A stretch of 64,000 nt of DNA from contig CAZABP010000006.1 of assembly GCA_964483245.1 (NCBI GenBank), positions 62,001 to 126,000 on the forward strand. The letters are read 5' to 3'. The translations under genes and the position numbers were made by a program. A model generated the notes under the pieces. It had not been told where the DNA came from and made no database searches. It worked only from the letters and a program-made list of their open reading frames with translations. This DNA comes from CAZABP01 sp964483245. GTDB lineage: Bacteria > Planctomycetota > UBA1135 > UBA2386. Shown here in pieces: positions 25,642-33,815 of the stretch; position 1 is the first letter of the stretch, and the number at the start of each line of letters is the position of its first letter.

Positions 25642-26649
25642 ATGTACACGGCCCTGTTGTTCGATCTCGACGGCACGCTCGTCGACTCGGTCGCCGACAT
25701 CGCCGCGAGCGTCAATCACGTCCGCGCCCAGTTCGACCTCGCGCCGCTGCCGCTCGAGTCGGTGCGTGCCGCGGTCGGCGACGGTCTGCCGAAGCTGCTC
25801 GAGCGCACGGTCCCGGTCGAAGGGCACGACCTGCGCGCGCTGTACCTCGCCCACCATCAGCAGCATCTGCTCGACCATGCGACGGTCTATCCCGGGATCG
25901 CGGAGACCCTCGCGCAGCTCTCCGGACGCGCCGGCATGGCGGTCGTCAGCAACAAGCCGCAGCAGCTCTGTGTGCAACTGCTACAGGGGCTCGGGCTCGC
26001 CGGGTACTTCCACGTCGTCGTCGGTGGCGACACGCCGGCCGGACGCAAGCCGTCGGCAGGACCGCTCGAGTTCGCGCTGCAGCAGCTCGGAATCGGGCCA
26101 TGGAACGCGCTGATGATCGGCGACTCGGCCGGCGATCTGCGCGCCGGCCGCGCCGCCGGCACGGCGACCTGCGCGGTCACCTGGGGCTACCGCGACGCCG
26201 CGACGCTGCGCGCCGAGCAGCCGGACCACGTCATCGAGCAGCCGGCGGAGCTGGAGCCGCTGCTCGCGCACCAACAGGGACGGATCCGCAACGTGTTCGA
26301 GCTGGTCGGCGCGGAGACGATCCAGCGGCTCGCGCGCGCGTTCTATGCGCGCGTCGACCGCGATCCGCGCATCCGCGCGATGTTCCCGCGCGAGCTCGGC
26401 GGCCCGGTCGAGCGGCAGGCGCTGTTCGTCGCGCAGTTCTTCGGCGGGCCGTCGGAGTACTCCCGCCGGCGCGGCCACCCGCGGCTGCGGATGCGCCACG
26501 CGCCGTTCGCGATCGATGCGGCGGCCGCCGCCGCCTGGTACGAGCACATGGACGCGGCGATCACCGAGGTCGGCATCGCGCCGGAACCGGCCGCGGTCAT
26601 GCGGCGCTACTTCGCGCACACGGCGCGCTTCCTGATCAATCGCGAGTAG
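25642..26649 (+). CDS. HAD phosphatase (phosphoglycolate phosphatase-like) fused to a group II truncated haemoglobin
   Basis: A 335-aa fusion. Residues 1-212 form a HAD hydrolase of the Gph type: DxDGTL at residues 8-13, VVSNKP, and MIGDSAGDLRAGRAAG. Residues 217-335 form a truncated globin with YARVDRDPRIRAMFP, then FFGGPSEYSRRRGHPRLRMRHAPFAI. The proximal haem ligand is most likely H286. Both domains keep their family signatures with no stop or frameshift between them. The sequence suggests a phosphatase linked to oxygen or NO binding. Phosphoglycolate, an oxygenation product, would give the pairing a rationale, but that is speculation. ATG 25642 directly opens the HAD domain. Confidence 0.88.
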   Translation: MYTALLFDLDGTLVDSVADIAASVNHVRAQFDLAPLPLESVRAAVGDGLPKLLERTVPVEGHDLRALYLAHHQQHLLDHATVYPGIAETLAQLSGRAGMAVVSNKPQQLCVQLLQGLGLAGYFHVVVGGDTPAGRKPSAGPLEFALQQLGIGPWNALMIGDSAGDLRAGRAAGTATCAVTWGYRDAATLRAEQPDHVIEQPAELEPLLAHQQGRIRNVFELVGAETIQRLARAFYARVDRDPRIRAMFPRELGGPVERQALFVAQFFGGPSEYSRRRGHPRLRMRHAPFAIDAAAAAAWYEHMDAAITEVGIAPEPAAVMRRYFAHTARFLINRE

Positions 26650-26658
26650 CCGCTCCGG

Positions 26659-28431
26659 TCACTTCTCACCGGAGCGCGGCTGCAACTGCGAGAGCGCGAT
26701 CGTCTCGCGCCAGGTCTCGACGCCGCCCGGCCCGATCAGACGGATCCGCAGCGCGCGTTCGCCACCGGCCTGCGTGAAGTCCAGGAACGCGAAGCTCTGC
26801 CCGCGCCGCTCGCGCGGTCCGCGCCACTCCGGCTGGTCGGCCGATTGCACCCCGCGCAACTGGGCGAACTGCCCCGGCGTCTGCCCGATCCCCGACGAGA
26901 TCACCTCCGGCATCCGATAGCCGAGCAGCCGCTGCGTCGGGTGCATCCGCACGCCACAGTGATGCACGTCGCCGGACAGGAACACGATCCCGCCGATCCG
27001 GCGCCGGCCGAACTCGCCGAGCAGCCACCGCCGCTCGTTGCCGAACAGCCGCCAGCCGTCCTTTTCGCTCTCGTACCAAGTACTGCCATTCGCAATCAGC
27101 TTGAACGACGCCTCACTGCGCGCGACGGCATCGACCAGCCACGCGAGCTGGCCCTGGCCGAGGAACGTCTTGCCATCCCCGTCCGGTGTGAAGTTCGGAC
27201 TGCGGTGGTAGCGCCCGTCGGTCAGGAACACCTCGACGTCCGCGTAGCGGAACGTCGCGAACACGCCCGGCACCGACTCGGTTCCGTACGCCGGATTGGC
27301 CCACAGCTCCTGCCAGGTCGCCAGCGACTCCTCCTTGCCAGTCGCCGTCCCGTCGGAGTCGTTCGGGCCATAGTCGTGGTCGTCCCAGATCGCGAGCGTC
27401 GGAACGTGACGCAGCGCGTGCGCATAGCTCGGCACGCGCCGCTGTGCGATCTGGATCGCCCACAGGTCTTCGCGTGCGGTCGAGTCGACGTAGGCGGTGT
27501 CGCCGAGCAGCAGTTGGAACGCCGGCCGCTCCGCCGCGACGACGTACCACAGCGGCTGCACCGGATCCGCCTGCCACTTCGCGCACGATGCGACCGCGAG
27601 CGTGAACTCCGCCGGCGTGCCGGGCGCTGGCGCGGTGCGGAACGATCCACGGCCGTGCGGCGGCTGCAGGCCGTCGATCCGCAGCGCGTACTCGTACCGT
27701 GTGTCCGGACGCAACCCGGTCAGCTGCGCGCGCGCGACGATGCGATGCTCCCCGCTGACGCGCATGCCGATGCTCTGCGTGCGCCCGTCCGGCCCGCGCA
27801 GATCAACGCTCGCCGGCAGCTTCCGGCCCAGATGCGCCCACAGCTCCACGCTGTGCGGCGTGACAGTGCCGAGCAACGGCCCCGCGATCAGCGCCGGCGC
27901 ACCCTGCTGCCCGAGCCGCCACACCTCCGGCAGTTCGAGCACCTGATCCCAGACCGCGATGCGCTGCACCTGCAGTCCACGCGGCGGCTCGCCTTCGGCG
28001 CCGAGGAACATGACGTCGCGGCCGAGTTCGAAGCGCGCCGCGTCGTCGCCGCTGATCAGCTCGTCGGCATGCAGCACCCCGCCGAGATACAGCCGCACGC
28101 GCATCCCGGCCGCGGTCCGGCGCGCCGTCAACACACTGCGCACCACACGCCCGAGCGGGACCTCGACGCCGTCGTGCGGCCCGACCGAGAACACGCCGCG
28201 CCGGATCCCCCATTCCGGATCGCTGCCTTGCACCCGGTCCGTCTGCAGCAGCGCGGCCACACTGTCCCACGCCGGCATCGCGAAGTCGCACGCGATCGAC
28301 CACTGGACCAGCGCCGGTGCGCCGGCGCCGCGGTCCCAGCTCCGGCCGACCAGCGGGCGTTCTGGCGTGGCGTGGAACTCGACGATCGGATCCTGCGCGA
28401 GCAACGCAGCCGCCAACCACAAGCTGTGCAT
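26659..28431 (-). CDS. PhoD-like alkaline phosphatase / phosphodiesterase
   Basis: A 590-aa protein. The N terminus is a short signal-like stretch (MHSLWLAAALLAQD). Residues about 30-190 look like a LamG-type beta domain. A fibronectin-like PhoD N-terminal domain follows (RPDTRYEYALRIDG), and then the metallophosphatase core with VASCAKWQ, LLLGDTAYVDS, IWDDHDYGPNDSDG and LSGDVHHCGV. PhoD enzymes are exported phosphate-scavenging enzymes. I chose ATG 28431 as the first start giving a signal-like N terminus; the frame is open further upstream into the divergent gene. It ends 9 nt from the convergent HAD-globin stop. Confidence 0.87.
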   Translation of the reverse strand: MHSLWLAAALLAQDPIVEFHATPERPLVGRSWDRGAGAPALVQWSIACDFAMPAWDSVAALLQTDRVQGSDPEWGIRRGVFSVGPHDGVEVPLGRVVRSVLTARRTAAGMRVRLYLGGVLHADELISGDDAARFELGRDVMFLGAEGEPPRGLQVQRIAVWDQVLELPEVWRLGQQGAPALIAGPLLGTVTPHSVELWAHLGRKLPASVDLRGPDGRTQSIGMRVSGEHRIVARAQLTGLRPDTRYEYALRIDGLQPPHGRGSFRTAPAPGTPAEFTLAVASCAKWQADPVQPLWYVVAAERPAFQLLLGDTAYVDSTAREDLWAIQIAQRRVPSYAHALRHVPTLAIWDDHDYGPNDSDGTATGKEESLATWQELWANPAYGTESVPGVFATFRYADVEVFLTDGRYHRSPNFTPDGDGKTFLGQGQLAWLVDAVARSEASFKLIANGSTWYESEKDGWRLFGNERRWLLGEFGRRRIGGIVFLSGDVHHCGVRMHPTQRLLGYRMPEVISSGIGQTPGQFAQLRGVQSADQPEWRGPRERRGQSFAFLDFTQAGGERALRIRLIGPGGVETWRETIALSQLQPRSGEK

Positions 28432-28553
28432 GGCGCGAGGATCGCCGCGCGTGGTGAGGCGTCGGTGAAGAGAACGTGACGCGAGGTTGACGTGAACCGC
28501 ACCCGGCGCGACGCTGGCCCGGCTCGCCTCGTCCCGTCTCCCCTCCACCGCCC

Positions 28554-29450
28554 ATGCCACGCTCGACGCTCTGGCGCGGGGTGATCCCCGCGATCACGAC
28601 TCCGTTCCGCGACGACCTCACGATCGACCACGACACGCTCGGCCGGCAGGTGCGGCGGCTGCTCGAGGCCGGCTGCAGCGGAATCCTCGCGCTCGGCTCG
28701 CTCGGCGAAGCCGCGACGCTGACGTTCGACGAGAAGCGCGCCGTGCTGCGCACCTGCCTCCGCGCGGCGGAAGGGAACACCGTGTTGGCCGGGATCTCCG
28801 CCCTCGCGACCGCCGATGCCGTCGCGCTCGCCCGCGACGCGGCGGATGCAGGCTGCGCGGGCCTGATGCTGCTGCCGCCGTACGTCTACGCCGGCGACGC
28901 GCGCGAGACCGCCGCGCACTTCGAGGCGCTGCTGGCGGCGACCGCGCTGCCCTGCATGCTCTACAACAACCCGCCCGCGTACGGGACCGACGTGCCGCCG
29001 GAGGCCGTGCTCGCGCTCGCCGGGGCACACGACAACCTCGTCGCGGTCAAGGAGTCGAGCGGCGACCTCCGCCGGATCACGGCGTTGCGCGCGCTTGCCG
29101 GTTCACGGCTCGAGCTGCTGGTCGGAATCGACGACCTGCTGCTCGAAGGGGTGCAGGCCGGCGCCACCGGCTGGATCGCCGGCCTGGTCAATGCATTGCC
29201 GCGTGAATCGGTCGCGCTGTTCGATCTGGCGTTCGCCGGCGACGTGGCGGCGGCGCGCGAGCTGTACGACTGGTTCCTGCCGCTGCTGCGCTTCGACACC
29301 GGGCCGAAGTTCGTGCAGAAGATCAAGCTCGCGCAGGAGATGTTCGGGCAGGGCTCCGAGCGGGTCCGACCGCCGCGCCTGCCGCTGACCGGCGACGAAC
29401 GGCGTGACGTGCTGGCGACGATCCGCATGGCGATCGAGCAGCGGAGCTGA
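28554..29450 (+). CDS. DapA-fold lyase, probable pyrroline-4-hydroxy-2-carboxylate deaminase
   Basis: A 298-aa (alpha/beta)8-barrel lyase/deaminase of the dihydrodipicolinate synthase family. It shows GVIPAITTPF, the ALGSLGEAATL loop, Tyr137 in YNNPPAYG and the Schiff-base Lys166 in AVKESSGD. The C-terminal block (TGPKFVQKIKLAQEMFG, RVRPPRLPLTGDE) resembles rhizobial-type family members linked to hydroxyproline use. With the aldehyde dehydrogenase 13 nt away in convergent orientation and a D-hydroxyproline dehydrogenase-like trimer at 9.6-12.4 kb, conversion of the cyclic imine to 2-oxoglutarate semialdehyde is the best-supported role. N-acetylneuraminate lyase or a sugar-acid aldolase remain possible. 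Confidence 0.72.
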   Translation: MPRSTLWRGVIPAITTPFRDDLTIDHDTLGRQVRRLLEAGCSGILALGSLGEAATLTFDEKRAVLRTCLRAAEGNTVLAGISALATADAVALARDAADAGCAGLMLLPPYVYAGDARETAAHFEALLAATALPCMLYNNPPAYGTDVPPEAVLALAGAHDNLVAVKESSGDLRRITALRALAGSRLELLVGIDDLLLEGVQAGATGWIAGLVNALPRESVALFDLAFAGDVAAARELYDWFLPLLRFDTGPKFVQKIKLAQEMFGQGSERVRPPRLPLTGDERRDVLATIRMAIEQRS

Positions 29451-29463
29451 CTTTGGTGCGGAA

Positions 29464-30894
29464 TCAGCGCTCGATCTGCACCGTGCGCAGCTCGGTGTAG
29501 AACGCGCGCGCAGCCGGTCCCTGCTCCCGGCCGCCGTAACCGGACTCCTTGATGCCGCCGAACGGCGCATGCGGATCGACCCCGGTGGTGTCGGCGTTGA
29601 CGCGCACCATGCCGGCTTCGATCCGCGCCACCCAGTCCATCGCGGCGTTCAGGTCCCGCGTGAACAGCGACGCGCTGAGCCCGTAACGCGTCGCGTTCGC
29701 GAGCCGGATCGCATCGTCGATGCCGCTGGCGGTGAACAGGCACAGCACCGGACCGAACAGCTCCTGCTGCGCCAGCGATGCATCCGGCGCGAGCCCGCCG
29801 AGGATCTGTGGCACGACCCAGTGGCCCGGCGCACGCGGCACCGTCCCGCTCCACAGCGTTTCACCGCCAGCAGCAGCCACGGCGGCATCGATCCGGCTAC
29901 GCGCGTCGTGCGAGATCACCGGCCCGACGGCGCAGCGCTCCTCCTGCGGCGGCAACACCGCGAGCTCGGCGGCGGCCTTGCGCAGCTCGTCGACGAACGG
30001 CCCGAGCACCGCGGCGTCGACGACGACGCGGCTGGTCGCGGTGCACTTCTGCCCGGCGTAGCGGAACGCACCGCCGGCCACCGCGCGCGCGGCGCGCGGC
30101 AGATCGGCATCCGCGAGGATCACGGCCACGTTCTTGCCCCCCATCTCCGCCTGCACGCGCGCGCCACGCTCGGTGCAGGCGACCGCGACGCGCCGGCCCG
30201 CCGCACCGCTGCCGGTGAAGCTGACCGCAGCAACTCCCGGCTCAGCGCACAGCGACGCACCGGTCTCCCCATCGCCATGCAGCAACGCGATCGCACCGGG
30301 CGGCAGGCCGGCAGCATGCGCCGTGCGCACCAGCAGGTCGGAGCAGAGCAGCGCGCGTTCGCTTCCCTTCCAGACCACGGCGTTGCCGAACGCGAGCGCC
30401 GGCGCCGCCTTCCAGATGGGGATCGCGAGCGGGAAGTTCCACGGCGTGATCAGCCCGACGACGCCGAGCGGGCGGCGCAACGCGAGCTGCAACGCGCCGT
30501 CGCTCTGCGCCGGGATCACGCTGCCGCCGTCGCGCACCGCCTCGCCGGCGAAGTAGGTCAGGATCGCTGCCGCGCGCGCGACTTCGCCGCGCGCTTCGCC
30601 GATCGGCTTGCCGACTTCGGCGACCAACGCCGCGGCCAATTCGTCCGCCGCCTGCTCGACCGCGCGCGCCCAGCGCAGCAACCAGGCCGCCCGCTGCGGT
30701 CCCGGCGTCTGCGCGAGCTCGTCCGCGGCCTGCGCAGCGCGATCGACTGCACGACGGACCGTCGCGGCATCGGCACTGACCGCGCGCGCCACGACGCGCT
30801 CCGGCTCACCAGGCGACCGCGTCTCCAACCCGCGCGAGCCGGCCTCGAGCGGTGCCCCGCCGATCCAGTGCGGCAGCCGGAGCGGCGCCGTCAT
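29464..30894 (-). CDS. NAD(P)-dependent aldehyde dehydrogenase, candidate 2-oxoglutarate semialdehyde dehydrogenase
   Basis: A 476-aa aldehyde dehydrogenase with the cofactor-site motif TPWNFPLAIPIWK, FTGSGAAGRRVA, catalytic Glu250 (EMGGKN), catalytic Cys284 (GQKCTATS) and the C-terminal PFGGIKESGYGGRE. The length and motifs fit semialdehyde-type members. Its position beside the deaminase-like gene suggests it oxidises 2-oxoglutarate semialdehyde to 2-oxoglutarate, but family members vary widely in substrate. ATG 30894 gives the typical N terminus; the frame extends upstream without family sequence. It starts 19 nt behind the Cna-B-like gene and may be co-transcribed with it. Confidence 0.85.
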   Translation of the reverse strand: MTAPLRLPHWIGGAPLEAGSRGLETRSPGEPERVVARAVSADAATVRRAVDRAAQAADELAQTPGPQRAAWLLRWARAVEQAADELAAALVAEVGKPIGEARGEVARAAAILTYFAGEAVRDGGSVIPAQSDGALQLALRRPLGVVGLITPWNFPLAIPIWKAAPALAFGNAVVWKGSERALLCSDLLVRTAHAAGLPPGAIALLHGDGETGASLCAEPGVAAVSFTGSGAAGRRVAVACTERGARVQAEMGGKNVAVILADADLPRAARAVAGGAFRYAGQKCTATSRVVVDAAVLGPFVDELRKAAAELAVLPPQEERCAVGPVISHDARSRIDAAVAAAGGETLWSGTVPRAPGHWVVPQILGGLAPDASLAQQELFGPVLCLFTASGIDDAIRLANATRYGLSASLFTRDLNAAMDWVARIEAGMVRVNADTTGVDPHAPFGGIKESGYGGREQGPAARAFYTELRTVQIER

Positions 30895-30913
30895 CCGGCC
30901 GGCGCGACGCAGC

Positions 30914-33760
30914 TCACTGCGCCCGCTCCACCTTGACGAGGACTTCCTGCGACTCGGCGCCCGCGGCGAGCTCGATCCGCTGCATCTGCTCACGATGCTG
31001 CGGCAGCAGCAGCTCGTACGAACCGGGTGCCAGATGATCGAACTCGGCGAGCCCGTCCTCGGCCGTCACCCCGGACGTCAGCCAGGCCCCCTGCCGGCGC
31101 AGCACGACCGTCACCAGCGCGAGCCCCCGCTGCTCGGGGGTCTGCACGCGGACGCGCAGCCGCGTGCCGCGCTGCAACACGATCGGCAGCGGCTCGCTGC
31201 GCAGCAGGTCGGCCGGGATGTCGACGAGCTGCGTGCCGGGTGCGAACCCGGGTGCGGCGACCTGCACGCGGCGGGAATGCGGTCCGATCCCGTGGATCGA
31301 GAACCGGCCCTCCGCATCGCTGCGCAGCGCCGGCGCGAAACCCGGCAGCGCCAGGTCGAGCGCACGGCCGACGTGGATCGTGGCACCGGCGACGCCGCGA
31401 CCGTCCGGTCCGACGACGCGCCCCTGCAACTGGGCTCCCTGCTCCAACAGGATCGTGCCGAGGTCGTGGTCTTCGTCCGCGCGCAGATCCACTTCGACGC
31501 GGTGCGGCGCGAGGCCACGCCCTTCGATCGACAGCAGGGCGCGGCCGGCCGGCAGCTCGACGAGCCGCAGCTCGCCGGCCGTCAATTCGACGACGCGGCC
31601 GAGGATCGTCCGCTGCCGGACTTCGGCCGGCTTCGCCTCCGGCGGCAGATCGAGCGGATCGAGCCGCACGATCGCATTCGTGATCGGCGTGCGCGCCGGC
31701 AGGGCCAGCACCTTCGCCGTGACCGACCGCGCGCGCGGACCGAGCGGCAGCACGATCACCAGGTCCTCGGTCATCTCGCGCGGCACCGGCTGCTGCAGCA
31801 CGACTTCCGGATCGAACTTGATCACGCGCAGCGTCGTGCCGTCGCTGCGCTCCGGCACTTCGATGACGAACCTGCCGTCCGGGCCGCTGCGCGCGCTCGC
31901 GCCGGCTTCTTTCAGCACCAGGAGCAGCGTCTCCGGCACCGGCTTGCCGGCGAGGTCGACGACCTTTCCGCTCACCTGGCGCACCGGCTCGCAGCAGATC
32001 TCGAGCGGCGCGACCGGACGGCCTGCTTCGATCTCCAGCGGCTTGTCGAGCGTCTCGACGCGCGCCGTCGAGAAGCGCGCGCGCAACCGGTAGCGGCCCG
32101 GTCCGAGCTTGCGCAGGTGGAAGTCACCGTTCGCGTCGGTGACCGCGTAGTCGGCGATCAGCTGACCGCGGTTGGCGAACACGACGGCACCCGGCAACGG
32201 CTGCCCGCCGCGCACGACGCGACCGTGCACCTCGACCGGCGACTGCAGCTTCACGTCCGCCAGCTCGAGCGGCATGCCCGGCTCCGGCACGACGATGTCG
32301 AGTTCCTGGACCGCGTGCGACGCATGCACGAGCACGAGTTGCACGCGGCCGGCCGGCAGCATCGTGATCGTGAAGCGCCCGTCGCGATCGGTGACTGCGA
32401 GCACCGTGTCGCGCGCGACCGGTCCCCCGCCGAGGCGTTTCGATTCGCGCACCTTGACCCCGGCGAGCGGCTCGCCGTCCGGCCCGAGCACGCGACCGGT
32501 CACCCGCGGCGCCGGCTGCAGCTCGAGCGGGAGCTCGGTCTGACCGTCCTCCTCGATCCGCACCGCCAACGAACGCTCGCCGCCTGCACCGAGCGCGAGC
32601 TCGCCGCCGTGCAGCTCCAGCCGCGCCATCCCGGCCGAGTAGCGGCCCGGGAAACCCCAACTGCCGTCCTTCGCGCGAGCGGCGATTCCGACCTCGCCGC
32701 CGTTCGTCAACAGGCAGAGAGTCGCGTCGTCCCCGAGCTGCTGGCTGCCGTCGAGCTGGATCGAGACCCGCGATCGCGGCACCAGCTCGAGGCTCAGGTC
32801 TGCCGAGTCCGACCTCGGCACGGCCAGCGTGCTGGTCGTCGAGAAATCCGGATGCCGGACCTCGACGCGCAGATTGCTCGGGCCGAGCCCGCCGACCGTG
32901 AACCGGCCGTCCGGCCCGGTCTGCGTCGTGAACGGCACGAACAGCGCACCGTTCCAGCTCGGTGGGAACAGCCGCACTTCGGCCCCGGCGATCGGGCGCG
33001 AGCCGGCGCCCGCCGCCGTCACGCGGCCGTTCAGCACGAGCCCCTTCTCCTGCAACCGGATCCGCAGCAGCTCGGACGCCCCGATCGTGACTCCGCTCAG
33101 CGTGGCCGGTTGGTAATCCGGATGCCTCACCGTCACGCGCACGACATCCGGCTCCAGCGACGTGAACTCGAACGTCCCACTCGCCGTCGTCTTGACGGCA
33201 ACGGCGGGCGTCGCGGCCCAGACGTTCGGTTCGACGAACACCTCGGCGCCACGCAGCGGCGAGCTGTCCGGCAGCTCGACGATCCCTTGCAGCCGGAAGC
33301 CGGGCATCGTGCGCAGCTCGATCTCCGGATCGGCCAGCGAGACCTCGGCTCGCGTCGTCGCGATGCGCGGCCCGGTGACTTCCAGCAACTGGCCGTGGGC
33401 ACGTTCGGTGTGGAACCGGAACCGCCCATCCGCAGCAGTCAGGATCGTGTCGACCGTCTCCTCTTCGCGCGTCGGGAACGGAGCGCGGCGCTGCAGCAGA
33501 TTCACGCGCGCTGCCGCCAGCGGGCGCCCGTCCGGGGCATAGACGATCCCAGCGACCGGGTTCGTGATCTGCTTGCGCGCGGGCGGGACCTCGCTGCGCA
33601 TCGTGCCGGCGGCGGGCTGCGACGGTTGCGGCGGCGGGGGGGTGAGCTGCGACTCCGGCGCCGGCAGCTCCGGCACGACCGGCCCCTCCTGCGACTGCAG
33701 CACGACCCAGAGCAGCGCCGCGACCGAGACCGCGAGCAACAGGAAGCCGATCCGCTTCAT
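30914..33760 (-). CDS. Membrane-anchored protein of many carboxypeptidase-regulatory/Cna-B-like domains
   Basis: A 948-aa protein with an N-terminal membrane anchor (residues about 4-22, IGFLLLAVSVAALLWVVLQ). It then carries at least eight repeated beta-sandwich domains with the pattern 'GxVxxxxGxPLxGAxVxVxxxxxxxxTxxxDGxFxxxxLxPG' (for example ADGRFRFHT, GPDGRFTVGGLGP, DRDGRFTITMLPAG, DANGDFHLRKLGPG). Such arrays are structural, outward-facing spacers in planctomycetes; no catalytic domain is seen. It follows the ECF sigma and kinase genes in the same direction (54-nt gap to the kinase), so it may be a target or effector of that signalling pair. Confidence 0.8.
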   Translation of the reverse strand: MKRIGFLLLAVSVAALLWVVLQSQEGPVVPELPAPESQLTPPPPQPSQPAAGTMRSEVPPARKQITNPVAGIVYAPDGRPLAAARVNLLQRRAPFPTREEETVDTILTAADGRFRFHTERAHGQLLEVTGPRIATTRAEVSLADPEIELRTMPGFRLQGIVELPDSSPLRGAEVFVEPNVWAATPAVAVKTTASGTFEFTSLEPDVVRVTVRHPDYQPATLSGVTIGASELLRIRLQEKGLVLNGRVTAAGAGSRPIAGAEVRLFPPSWNGALFVPFTTQTGPDGRFTVGGLGPSNLRVEVRHPDFSTTSTLAVPRSDSADLSLELVPRSRVSIQLDGSQQLGDDATLCLLTNGGEVGIAARAKDGSWGFPGRYSAGMARLELHGGELALGAGGERSLAVRIEEDGQTELPLELQPAPRVTGRVLGPDGEPLAGVKVRESKRLGGGPVARDTVLAVTDRDGRFTITMLPAGRVQLVLVHASHAVQELDIVVPEPGMPLELADVKLQSPVEVHGRVVRGGQPLPGAVVFANRGQLIADYAVTDANGDFHLRKLGPGRYRLRARFSTARVETLDKPLEIEAGRPVAPLEICCEPVRQVSGKVVDLAGKPVPETLLLVLKEAGASARSGPDGRFVIEVPERSDGTTLRVIKFDPEVVLQQPVPREMTEDLVIVLPLGPRARSVTAKVLALPARTPITNAIVRLDPLDLPPEAKPAEVRQRTILGRVVELTAGELRLVELPAGRALLSIEGRGLAPHRVEVDLRADEDHDLGTILLEQGAQLQGRVVGPDGRGVAGATIHVGRALDLALPGFAPALRSDAEGRFSIHGIGPHSRRVQVAAPGFAPGTQLVDIPADLLRSEPLPIVLQRGTRLRVRVQTPEQRGLALVTVVLRRQGAWLTSGVTAEDGLAEFDHLAPGSYELLLPQHREQMQRIELAAGAESQEVLVKVERAQ

Positions 33761-33815
33761 CGCAGGCCCCTCGTGGCCGGCCGGCTCTGGCTGTTGTCAC
33801 GACATGCGGAACCCA

